Source: Eublepharis macularius (taxonomy: Eukaryota > Chordata > Lepidosauria > Squamata > Eublepharidae). From it: DNA of 64,000 bases. Positions 10,270-19,429 of this stretch are shown here, in pieces. Below the pieces are notes generated by a model, which saw only the letters and a list, made by a program, of their open reading frames with translations, searched no databases and was not told the DNA's origin. A program made the translations under genes and the position numbers. Within the stretch, counting starts at the first letter, position 1. The number at the start of each line of letters is the position of its first letter. Location: positions 22,664,001 through 22,728,000 of the forward strand of contig NC_072797.1 of the NCBI RefSeq assembly GCF_028583425.1, in the 5' to 3' direction.

Positions 10270-10504
10270 ATCTCTCTCACTGAATGTCCTAACTGCTGTT
10301 CATTACTGTACTTTGCTCAGTGAATGTCCTAGTTTAAAAGACTACCTGCTGAAGTTTGTTGGAGATCACTGTCTACTGACTGCACAAATGGTTATTGAAA
10401 TCTTTCAACGGCTGAATAGTATCTCTGCTCAACTTGACCAGCTTAATCATAGCTTTGGAGCTTCTTTGCAGGAGACTTTAAATTCTGTTCCTTTCAAAGG
10501 CTAG
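10148..10504 (+). other. 118-codon open frame of unknown origin
   Basis: The first third lies in the second copy of the tandem duplication and looks non-coding. The last 60 codons (10321 on) read more like protein, including SLKDYLLKFVGDH and the amphipathic EIFQRLNSISAQLDQLNHSF, which could form a helix or coiled coil. The DNA downstream ends like a LINE tail (GAGAAAGGCAGGCTATAAAC at 10707). It may be a retrotransposon ORF1 remnant. I do not recognise it and there is no sign of a spliced cellular gene. Confidence 0.2.
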
Positions 10505-10748
10505 CAGAGCAAGACTTCAACTAACTCTGAGAAGAGTGGCACTATTTTAGCTCAGAACTCACAGCCTATTCACCTCATAGATTAGGAGAAAAGGACAGAA
10601 CTCTACCAGTGGAACTCTACCACTAGAGTCTTTGCTGATGAATGTCCTAGCTGTTGATTATATTGTATTTTCATTTGTCCTGCACAAACCTCCTTGGATA
10701 TCAGTGAGAAAGGCAGGCTATAAACAACAGTAATAATAATATTCATTT

Positions 10749-10835
10749 GATGCAATCCTCAGCAGAATTACTCCAGTCTAAGCCCATTGAAATCAATGGG
10801 CTTAGACTGGAGTAATTCTGCTGAGGATTGTGCTG
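10749..10835. mobile_element. Palindromic MITE, GTGCAATCC family
   Basis: The left arm GCAATCCTCAGCAGAATTAC and TCCAGTCTAAGCCCATTG, and the right arm, are reverse complements around ATTGAAATCAAT. Same family as 21777-21864, 30099-30186 and 34167-34254. Confidence 0.75.
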
Positions 10836-11244
10836 ATAGTTTAATAATAAATAGTTTAATACATATTTAATGCATGTTTAGAACTGACTTGCAGTATTTA
10901 TGCGACAACTTAAGCATCAGTTTGTAGTTCTGTACCTTAATAACAACTGACAGCATCTCAGTCTTTTCTAGACTGAGCTTCAGTTCATTAGCCCTCATCC
11001 AGCCCATGTCATGCCAAAAGATCAGTTCAGGATAGCCCAGATCAAAAACAGAAGTAGAGCAGGTTATCCTCTGCATGCTGACAACACCTCAGCCCAGACT
11101 TCCAGATGACCATTTTCAATGGTTTAAAGTAGACATTAAACAGTGTGGCAGACAAGATGGGACCTGCCATCAAAACTAAAGGGTCAAGCACTCATCCTCT
11201 AGTATTGCCTTCTGGAACCAATCAACCACAGTTTCCCAATAGGA

Positions 11245-11390
11245 TATGAGTCCAGTAGCACCTTAGAAGCCAACAAGATTTTCAGGGTATAAGCTTTCAA
11301 GAGTCTCAAAAGCATACACCCTGAAAGCTTTCACCCTGAAAATCTTGTTGGTCTCTAAGGTGCCACTGGACTCATAACTTGCTGTTCTAC
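11245..11390. repeat. Fold-back repeat of the GAGTCCAGTAGCACC family
   Basis: Left arm GAGTCCAGTAGCACCTTAGA with AACAAGATTTTCAGGGTATA. The right arm carries CCCTGAAAATCTTGTTGGTC and AAGGTGCCACTGGACTC. An inverted pair with a short spacer. Single arms of the family occur at 29680-29740 and 58745-58820. Class not assigned. Confidence 0.6.
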
Positions 11391-11923
11391 TGCAGACCAG
11401 CAGAGCCACCCACCTAAAAGTTTCCCAATACCATCCCTACCAACAGACCCAGAATGACATCGTGGTTAAAAGTATCAAAAACTTCTGAGATGTGCAGAAA
11501 AACTGGTAGGGTCACTGTCTCTGCATTTCTTAGCTTTTCAGTTGGGATGACCAATGCAGGTCCTGTCCCATAACAAGACCTGAAACCTGATTGAAATGGC
11601 TCCAGAGATGGCTATGTGCTGGCACAATGCCAGCAAAGATGAGTAAATGGTTTGTCATGATCATTGTCACGACCACACCATGTGTCAGTCCCTGGCAGGT
11701 AGATCCCTTAGTTCTTCTCCAGTGAACACACATTGGTTCCAATAGAACAGGCTTTATTGAGGATTTTACAGTTCAGGTCTGCACTCCATCACAGAGCTTG
11801 GTAGAAGTGAGGAATCAAAACATATTGGCTATGATATACTTGAAAACTCCCACGCTCCAGGAACGGTTAGGTTTTGACATGCAAGATTACACGTGTTCTG
11901 TGAGAACCTCTTATAGTTATGAA

Positions 11924-12221
11924 CAGGGCTTTTTTTCTAGGAAAAGGGGTGGTGGATCTCAGTGGTGGAACTCAGGACCGCACAATGATGTCACTTTGGG
12001 TCAGCTGGAACAAGGGGGAGTTTTTAAAATTATAAATCACCCTCAGCGAAAATAGTCACATGGCTAGTGGCCCTGCCCCCTGATCTCCAGACAGAGGGGA
12101 GTTTAGATTGCCCTCCGCACCGCTGTCTGGAGATCAGGGGGGCGGGGCCACCAGCCATATGACCATTTTCAAGAGGTTCCGGAACTCCGTTCCACCGCGT
12201 TCCCGCTGAAAAAAGGCCCTG
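11924..12221 (+). mobile_element. Non-autonomous hAT-like element (298 bp) with 8-bp duplication
   Basis: The ends are CAGGGCTTTTTTTC and GAAAAAAGGCCCTG, bordered by a perfect 8-bp direct repeat GTTATGAA (11916-11923 and 12222-12229). CAGGG ends with an 8-bp duplication are the hAT signature. Inside is a second, GC-rich inverted repeat: GGCCCTGCCCCCTGATCTCC near 12069 and its near complement near 12135. That would make a strong hairpin in DNA or RNA. No coding capacity. Confidence 0.82.
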
Positions 12222-12229
12222 GTTATGAA

Positions 12230-13332
12230 TAAACAATCAGTACATTCTCAGCATCTGGCAAAGTAGCAACACTGGCATTTAGACATTCAAGGTCATGTCT
12301 AACTAGGAGACACATACTTTTGGAGAGATAAGGTGAGGGGCTCTTTCTTGGGGCCTGGAGAGCAATAATTATACACTGGAGAGAACATGGTTAATATGGC
12401 TAGAGGATAGATTACAACAGGTTAGCGTTAAGGCATTAATGCATTATAACTTCAGTATACTGTGGCATCAGTGATACAACAAACAAACAAACTTGGCATG
12501 GCTATACACAGACATGACACCATGTTTAGTCAGATTCATTACATTTGTGCTCTAGATGGCTACAGACATTATGTGCAGAAAGGAGAGACAGTCATGCAGC
12601 GTATAATAAAATCTGAACAACATGAGTTTGGTTAATATAAATTCTGGGCTAAAGCAGTTAAATGTCTGGCTCCACAGCTAAGAACACAAAGGTCGCATTA
12701 ATTTGATGCCTTAGGAAATACCTCATGATCAGAACTCAAGCAGCAAGCAACAATACCTTGTGTTGTTTCTATATGCCCTCAAGCTGGTATAAATGCCTGG
12801 GAAACGACTGAAACTCCGTGAAATCACTCAAACTTTTTCCTCGAGGAAGAATACCTCCATTCACAAACTAGGTCCAAATGTTTGTTTTGATGCCATTTCA
12901 ATTAATTCTAACGGAAAGGAGAAATTTGCTGTTTTGCTTTAAAAGCTTAAGGTGACTTACATAAATTCAGCAAGTCTTGTGCAGATAAGTAACTATTTCA
13001 TAAACCTCTGTCTCCAACATGGTCTCTCGGTTCCACATGTTACTTTGAACAGTGAGGGAAGTATCAACCATTTCATTAAAGTAACATCACAAAAGAATGA
13101 CGGTCAAAAGGAAGGAAAATCAAAAGGAAGATCAAAAAATGGCTACCTCAAGCATTAAAAATTAAGCCTTAAAACTTGGTATTTTATCTCTTTCTTTTTT
13201 AAATTTAAGGATTTTCTGCCCACCTGGGGAGGGGGGAAATGTCCTCCCAGATTTGTGTAAACATCTCCTGTTTCTGTATGTGTGGATTTTATTTTGATCC
13301 ACACCCTGAGGCCAGGTTAAGAATCAAATAGA
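12230..13332. other. Intergenic stretch with no recognised feature
   Basis: AT-rich single-copy-looking sequence. A short (CAAA)n run occurs near 12479 and a purine-rich AAAGGAAGG stretch near 13107. No splice-flanked coding segment or RNA gene was seen. Confidence 0.5.
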
Positions 13333-13340
13333 TATAAATG

Positions 13341-13764
13341 TAGGGCTTTTTTTGAGGGGTAGCGCTCTGGAACGCCGTTCCAGCAGCTCTAGAATCTGCC
13401 CATGTGATTCCTTCCTCCTTCAGCCCTGAGGGCTCTGCAGAAGAGGTTTAGCTGCTTTGAGTTCATTCTGCTTTTTTCCATTTCTCTGTGAGTGAGAGAG
13501 CAAGCGAGCTGTGGCCTGGCATCAGCTCTGCAGAGCACGTTTAGCTGCTTTGAGTTCATTCAGCTTTTTTCCCATTTCTCTGTGAGTGAGAGAGCAAGGT
13601 GTGGCTTGGCACCAGCTCTGCAGAGCAGGTTTAGCTACTTTGCGTTCATTCTGCTTTTTTTCCATTCCTCTGTGAGTGAGTGAGAGAGAAAGCTGGGGCC
13701 TGGCACGGGCTCTGCAGAGGAGGTTTAACTGCTTTGAATTCATTCTGCTTTTTTTCCATTCCTC

Positions 13765-13796
<32 letters not shown>

Positions 13797-13991
13797 CATG
13801 CAAGCAGAGCTTCTGGGGCCAGCTCTCCAGAAGAGGCTTAGCTGTTTTGAGTTCATTCTGCTTTTATTTCCATTCCTCTGTGAGTGATAGAGCGAGCGAG
13901 CTGGGGCCCCACATGGGTTCTGTAGAGGAGGTTTAGCTGCTTTAAATTCATTCTGCTTTTTTCCCATTCCTCTGTGAGTGAGTGAGTGAGT

Positions 13992-14046
<55 letters not shown>

Positions 14047-15502
14047 GGGGCCCGACACGAGCTCTGCAGAGGAGGTTTAACTGCTTTGAGTTCATTCTGC
14101 TTTTCTTTCATTCGTGAGTGAGAGAGAGGGAGAGAGAGAGAGAGAACAAGCAGAGCTGCTGGGGCCGGCTCTCCAGAGGAGTCTTAGCTGCTTTGAGTTC
14201 ATTATACTTTTTTTCCATTCCTCTGTGAGTCAGAGAGAGAGAGAGGAAAAGAGTGCAAGCAGAGCTGCTGGGGCCAGCTCTCCATAGGAGGTTAAACTGC
14301 TTTTTCACTCTGCTTTCATTTCATTCAGGGTTTTCTGTGTATGTGTGTGCTGCTTTGAGTTCATTCTGTTTTATTTTCATTGGGGGAGTGGGTGGGTGGG
14401 GCTGTGGGTGTATGTATGCTGCTTTGAGTTCATTCTGCTTTCTTTTCATGGGGGGCTGTGTGTATGTGCTGCTTTGAGTTCATTCTGCTTTCTTTTCATG
14501 GGAGTGGGTGGGGCTGTACATGTGTGTGTGTGTGTGTGTGTTGTTTTCATTCTTTTGTTGACTGAAGTTGACATTGTTATGGTTCCCAAAGCTTTTGAAT
14601 TCAGATTGGTTCTGTGTTAGTTAAATATATCAGTTATAGTTATTTGTATTAGTTAAAATATCAGATATGGTTATTCCAGTTTTATGCTAGGAATGGATAG
14701 CTGTGTCCAAGTCACAGAAGGCTTTCATCAATATATTCATCAGCATATAGGTGTTCTTATGTCTTAATAGCTGTAACTCAAATGGTTCTCCCCACCCTCA
14801 GCTGATTAACATCACTGAAATTGCTGTGGACATATTAGTGTTAAGGAAGTTTTTATGAATATTGTTTGTCTGGGACACTGGAATATTTGTGAGCATTTCA
14901 CAATGTCACAACGGCTTAGCCATTGGAAAGGTAGAGTTGGCAGGCAACAAAAAAAAGCCATTTTAAACTAAGTATAAATCTAATGCAGCTAAAGTTGAGT
15001 ATCTAATTTTGAATTGCTCCAGTAAAGCAACCCTCCTTGAAAATTTGAAAATTCAGTATTCATTAGATTATGAATTTCAGACTCTGTGGAATTTTGAGAA
15101 AGAATTTTGGATTTTTTTTCTACACTGGCAAGAGGGAATCTGTTAGAATTTAGATTTGTGAGATGGGTTTTGGAGTTTTAGAGGCCCCCTCCTTCTTGCA
15201 TATTTTAAAATATGATTCCAAAAAAATGAAATGTTTGGGAAAGGGAATGGAAGATTTCACTTTTTGTAGAGGATACAGAAAGGGAAAAAAACGCTTTCTC
15301 ATAATAGTGTAATTTTCTAGGCTTACTAACATTTATCTTGTCATAATGCATTGTGCTGGGTTCTGGGAAGCAGTGTCACTTTCAGGAATGATGTAACTTC
15401 TGGAAGTGATGTCATCACACATTTCTGGGAGCGCATGCACTTTGCACGCACATGTGTGTTAACAGAGAATTACACCACCTCTTTTCCCAGAAAAAAGCCC
15501 TG
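13341..15502. mobile_element. 2.16-kb hAT-like element enclosing a minisatellite
   Basis: The left end is TAGGGCTTTTTTTGAG (first base of CAGGG mutated). The right end is CCCAGAAAAAAGCCCTG. Both sides carry a perfect 8-bp repeat TATAAATG (13333-13340 and 15503-15510), so the whole block behaves as one insertion. Just inside the left end, AACGCCGTTCCAGCAG resembles the same sub-terminal sequence in the 17791 and 43552 elements. The interior holds a variable tandem array (13430-14550), about 800 bp of AT-rich sequence, and a right-terminal block with GATGTCATCACACATTTCTG. No transposase frame is visible, so it would need a helper. Confidence 0.72.
13430..14550 (+). repeat. Minisatellite, 11-12 units of about 50-150 bp with GA/GT runs
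   Basis: The units share GGTTTAGCTGCTTTGAGTTC-ATTCTGCTTTTTTCCATT followed by CTCTGTGAGTGAGAGAG. Anchors lie near 13461, 13553, 13644, 13737, 13850, 13947, 14089, 14187, 14358, 14427 and 14479. Length varies mainly by expansion of internal (GA)n, notably about 13990-14043, and (GT)n near 13767 and 14520. The downstream units are shorter and switch to GGGGGAGTGGGTGGG spacers. All open frames in both directions here are repeat artefacts. Confidence 0.88.
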
Positions 15503-16175
15503 TATAAATGTATCACATTCCAACACATCAACTTTAAAATCTTAACAGCACAAAAAGCAGGAGCTGAAAATAAATAGATTCCAGCACATGGTATCACATT
15601 TCACTGTATAAATAATTTTCTGCACAGAAGATGCATACACAGCATGTGAGAACCTTAATATTATCCAGTAGAAAACAACAGAGTTTCTCAAATAATTTCC
15701 TGGTTGTTTTTCTAACAACAGCATCTGAAATAAAACTTTTCTTAGAAGATACATACTGGGGACATACTAAAATATAGAGTACTATGTTTTCCACTGATTA
15801 CAAAATTCATATGTGCAAGTAAATGTAAACTAGAATTTCTACATACTTGCCTTCCAAGTATGATGTGGGCATGATCTAAAAATGGAAGGCAGTAAAAGAA
15901 ATCCTTAAAAAATTAAAAGTCAATTATATACAGATAAGATTTCTGAGTATGATTAGTTTTTGAAAGACGCTATGACAATTGCATGTTGTAAATACTTACC
16001 ATGTGTTTCAAAAGATCAACCTCTCTCCATTGATTTATTGCTATATCTACAGAAATTAGCTTCAATTCACCTGAGACACTTTTGAGAATAAAATGGAGGA
16101 ATAGAGAATGGGTTCCCATTGGAGAAAATAGAGAAAGGGTTCCCACTGGAGAAAAAGGCAGGGTATAAATGAAAT

Positions 16176-16455
16176 ACTGGCCCCGTGGTGCAGAGTGGTA
16201 AGCTGCAGTACTGCAGCCCAAGATCTGCCTACGACCTGAGTTTGAGTTCAGGTAGCCGGCTCAAGGTTGACTCAGCCTTCCATCCTTCCGAGGTCAGTAA
16301 AATGAGTACTCAGTTTCCTGGGGGTAAAGTGTAAATGACTGGAGAAGGCAATGGCAAACCACCCCATAACAAAAAGTCTGCCAAGAAAATGTTGTGATGC
16401 GACATCCCCCCACGGGTCAGTAATGACTCAGTGCTTGCACCTACCTTTTATCTAT
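16176..16455 (+). mobile_element. Sauria SINE (tRNA-derived)
   Basis: Starts GGCCCCGTGGTGCAGAGTGG, the tRNA-like head with box A, then GACCTGAGTTTGAGTTCAGG (box B region). It continues TAGCCGGCTCAAGGTTGACT, CAGCCTTCCATCCTTCCGAG, GGAGAAGGCAATGGCAAACC and GACTCAGTGCTTGCACC. This matches the squamate-specific Sauria SINE known to be mobilised by BovB/RTE-type LINEs. A second copy is at 62767. Confidence 0.92.
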
Positions 16456-17216
16456 AAATGAATTAAATAATGAATAAATAAAGGGAAGTAGCGATAGATC
16501 TGGGTTGTCTTCAATGGCAGCCCCAAAAGAAGATCATTATAACCCATTCAAACGTTAAAGCCTCACTTTAACAGGATTTTTAAAACATGTAATTTCAGGA
16601 CATGGATTATTGAAATCACCCTGTTTGACTCTAATGGATCCTCTGTGTCATGTTCCTGTACTTTCAGTACTTGAGGCAGAATATGAGCGCCTATGCAAAC
16701 CACAAACACATCATTAAGCTAGGCTACACTGAAGTACAGACAAAGCTGAAGCTACAGTGTGTTGTGGGGGCGGGGGCAATTTTTGCAGCAAAGACAGACA
16801 AATTCCTTGAATTCAGTGTGCCTTTCTCATATGTACTGCTTTTTCCCGAGCTAGTTTATTTGTTGAATTAATCTGTACAACATAAGAAGGCAACATAATA
16901 TTATCTATTCTAAACATATTTATTTAAAAAGACCCGTTTTGAATCAAGTAGTCTTGTACAGCCATTATCTACTATCTTATTCATCCACCTAACGTAGCCA
17001 TGTTCTGAGAAAATATACTTATCTGCATTGCATTTCCCTTTTTATCATTATGCTCTAATCATCCTTCTTCCCTTGCGTTGATGACGTTCAGGTCTGATGG
17101 CTTTTTAGCCAGGAAATGATGATAGTAATAGGTAGAGTTCCCAGATAGTTTCAACAAAAATACTGGACACACTTGATAAAAATTTGTTGACCAACACGTG
17201 CGCGCACACAATAAAA

Positions 17217-17337
17217 AAGAAAAATGCCCTGTCCCTTTAATAGAGTCTTATGTGTACAAATTACGTGCTGAAGCTTTTAATGGCATGGAGGTAATTAAGA
17301 TCCTCTTAAGCCTCTATTAAAGGGACAAGACATTTTT
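17217..17337. repeat. Inverted-repeat element around TCCCTTTAATAGAG
   Basis: Left arm AAAAATGCCCTGTCCCTTTA-ATAGAG. Right arm CTCTATTAAAGGGACAAGAC-ATTTTT. Spacer of about 65 bp. Probably a MITE. No flanking duplication was identified. Confidence 0.5.
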
Positions 17338-17626
17338 CTCCAGGCAATTGACAACCCTAACCACAATCTATCCAATCCTAGTCTAACATCCTAAACTTTA
17401 CTATACCACAATTTGCGCCGTCCCCCATTAATACATATAGGGTTTTCTGGGTTTAAAATGGCTATGTAACAGATAGAAATTCAACAGCTTAAGTTTTCTT
17501 TATATTGCTATTTTATACCTTCTCAAAAGCAAAACTATGGAGTTCCTGATCATATTATGATCTCCAGGGAACTAGAAATAAAATGTAAATGTATATTTAA
17601 GTGTTACTGAGAGAGAGAGAGTTTGG

Positions 17627-18312
17627 TGTAGTTGTTAAGAGCGCAGGACTCTAATCTGGAGAGCCGGGTTTGATTCCCCACTCCTCCACTTGAAGCCAGC
17701 TGGGTGACCTTGGGTCAGTCACAGCCTCTAGGAGCTCTCCCAGCCCCGCCCACCTCACAGGGTGTTTGTTGTTGAGAGGATAATAATGACCAGGGCTCAT
17801 TTTGAGGGGGAACGTAGGGGAACGCAGTTCCAGCAGTTCCCCAAAGAGGTCACACATGTCAGGTGGCCCTGCCCACCTGACTCTCAGCCATTTGGGGCCT
17901 GTTTCAGCCTGGATTGGGGCCGAAACAGCCCGGATCAGGCCTCTGACAGGTGGTGGATCACTCTCCCACTCAGTAGCAGCCTGATCCTGACCATTTTGGG
18001 CCCCTTTTCGGCCATTTTCAGCCCCTTTTTGCCATTTTTGGGCCCAATTTTGGCCCTGAATGGCCAGGATTGGGTCCAAAACAGCCAGGATAGGTGATGT
18101 CAGGGGGTGTGGCATATGCAAATCAGTTATGTTAATGACAGACTTCTGGTGATGGCAAGGGATGTGGCATATGCTAATGAGTTATGCTAATGAGTTCCTC
18201 CAGCTCTTTTTCTACGAAATGACCCCTGATAATGACATACTTTGAAAACCACTCTGAGTGGGTGTTAAGTCATCCTGAAGGGTGGTATATAAATCAAATG
18301 TTGTTGTTGTTG
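17627..18312 (+). mobile_element. tRNA-derived SINE split by a hAT insertion
   Basis: Left part 17627-17790: GTTTGGTGTAGTTGTTAAGA, GGGTTTGATTCCCCACTCCT, GGGTGACCTTGGGTCAGTCA, CCCACCTCACAGGGTG. Right part 18229-18312: CATACTTTGAAAACCACTCT, GTCATCCTGAAGGGTGGTAT, ATAAATC and a (GTT)n tail. The gap is exactly the hAT element at 17791-18228. Uninterrupted relatives are at 36923 and 49226 (+) and 40880 and 55801 (-). Confidence 0.85.
17791..18228 (+). mobile_element. Non-autonomous hAT-like element (438 bp) inside a SINE
   Basis: The ends are CAGGGCTCATTTTGAGGGGG and TTTCTACGAAATGACCCCTG, flanked by a perfect 8-bp repeat ATAATGAC (17783-17790 and 18229-18236). The interior has GTTCCAGCAGTTCCCCAAAG, GGTGGCCCTGCCCACCTGA and repeated GCCATTTTTGGGCC-type blocks. 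It is non-coding, although long frames cross it. An inverted relative is at 43552-43962. Confidence 0.88.
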
Positions 18313-18544
18313 TTATTTGCCACAGTTGCTGGTTCATGTCAGTTTCTCTCAATCTCTTTCCATTTGTCCCCCCACCCCATCAACTTTATTCAACCTTTAG
18401 AGGGGCATAACATGGCATGAAAATCTGTGCAGAGACTTTTGCACATAGCATACATAGAAATCTAGCATGCCAGGGAAAAGACAAAACTGGAGCTCTTCTC
18501 CCTAACATCCAGTTTTCTGTGTGCAGAAGGGTTTCTTGTTTTAT

Positions 18545-18775
18545 TCTACTTACGTACTTCACTTATACCCTACTTTTTTCCCATTGGGGACCCAAAGTGG
18601 CTTACATCATTTTCTGTGCCTCCATTTTATCTTCACAGCAATCCTGTGAGGCAGGTTTGGCTGAAAGTGTGTGATTGGTCCAAGGTCATCCAGCAAGCTT
18701 CGATGGCAGAAGGGAAATTTGAACGGTCTCCCACATCCTAGACCAATACTCTCACAATTACACCACCGTAGTTCT
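18545..18775 (-). repeat. tRNA-SINE-related repeat, minus orientation
   Basis: CCCATTGGGGACCCAAAGTG, TCACAGCAATCCTGTGAGGC, CCAAGGTCATCCAGCAAGCT and ACACCACCGTAGTTCTCTCT are the reversed elements of a tRNA-derived SINE family also seen around 45900 and 46600. Moderately diverged. Confidence 0.55.
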
Positions 18776-18998
18776 CTCTATTTGTTGTTTCTTTTGGAAT
18801 ATGAATGTTCCATTTTGAATTTGAAAGTAATATAATCCAGACCCAGGTTTACCTTATCTGTGAGAACTAGACCAGAGAGTCATGTGGCACCTAAAAGTCC
18901 AACAAATCTATTGCAGCTTTATAGTTACACATTTCTAAATTTAAAAAGTCTAACATTTCTAACATCATGATTGTCCTGTTCCTTTAACAACAGACTTA

Positions 18999-19110
18999 GA
19001 GCCAAGCTACAAGTGACGAATGACACTTGAATGGCAAGTGAACAGACTCTCGTGTATTCCTCCCTGTTCACTTGCGCTCCACTTGCCATTCGTCACTTGT
19101 AGCTTGGCCC
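18999..19110. mobile_element. Short palindromic MITE with TTA duplication
   Basis: GAGCCAAGCTACAAGTGACG at the left and CGTCACTTGTAGCTTGGCCC at the right, flanked on both sides by TTA (18996-18998 and 19111-19113). TTA is the classic PIF/Harbinger target, which supports that assignment for the whole family. Confidence 0.75.
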
Positions 19111-19113
19111 TTA

Positions 19114-19425
19114 GAGTCTCTCTACATGAGATTGTTCCGGAGGGGACAGATTCTCTCACAGCCCTCTGCCACCTCTGGCGGTCCAAACTGTCTCCCCTTC
19201 TGGAGACAGTTTTACCCTGCTGCCCTAGCTGCTTAAAACTTTGAATTAACCGAGCCTGGGCAGGGCAGTCTCTGGAAGGGGAGACACCAGAGGGCTGTGA
19301 GAGAATCCTTCCCCTTCGGAACGATCTCCGCTGGCTCTGTCTTTCAAAACTACACTTCCCTGATAACATTGCATCTCCCGACACATGAAGAACATGTGTC
19401 AAAAGTATTGTGTAGAGAGAGACTC
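19114..19425. mobile_element. Inverted-repeat element with GAGTCTCTCTACA ends
   Basis: Left GAGTCTCTCTACATGAGATT, right AATTGTGTAGAGAGAGACTC-type (ATTGTGTAGAGAGAGACTC). Inner inverted blocks AGGGCTGTGAGAGAATC occur on both sides. It begins immediately after the preceding MITE and its TTA. Related elements are at 24705-25130 and 44288-44815, which share TACATGAGAT and GTGAAGAACACATG. Confidence 0.6.
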
Positions 19426-19429
19426 AGAA

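Noticed and set aside
13522-14111. Long minus-strand frames with repeated LSLSLTH-type peptides
   Set aside because: They are translations of the (GA)n-rich minisatellite units, appear in several frames at once and have no gene structure.
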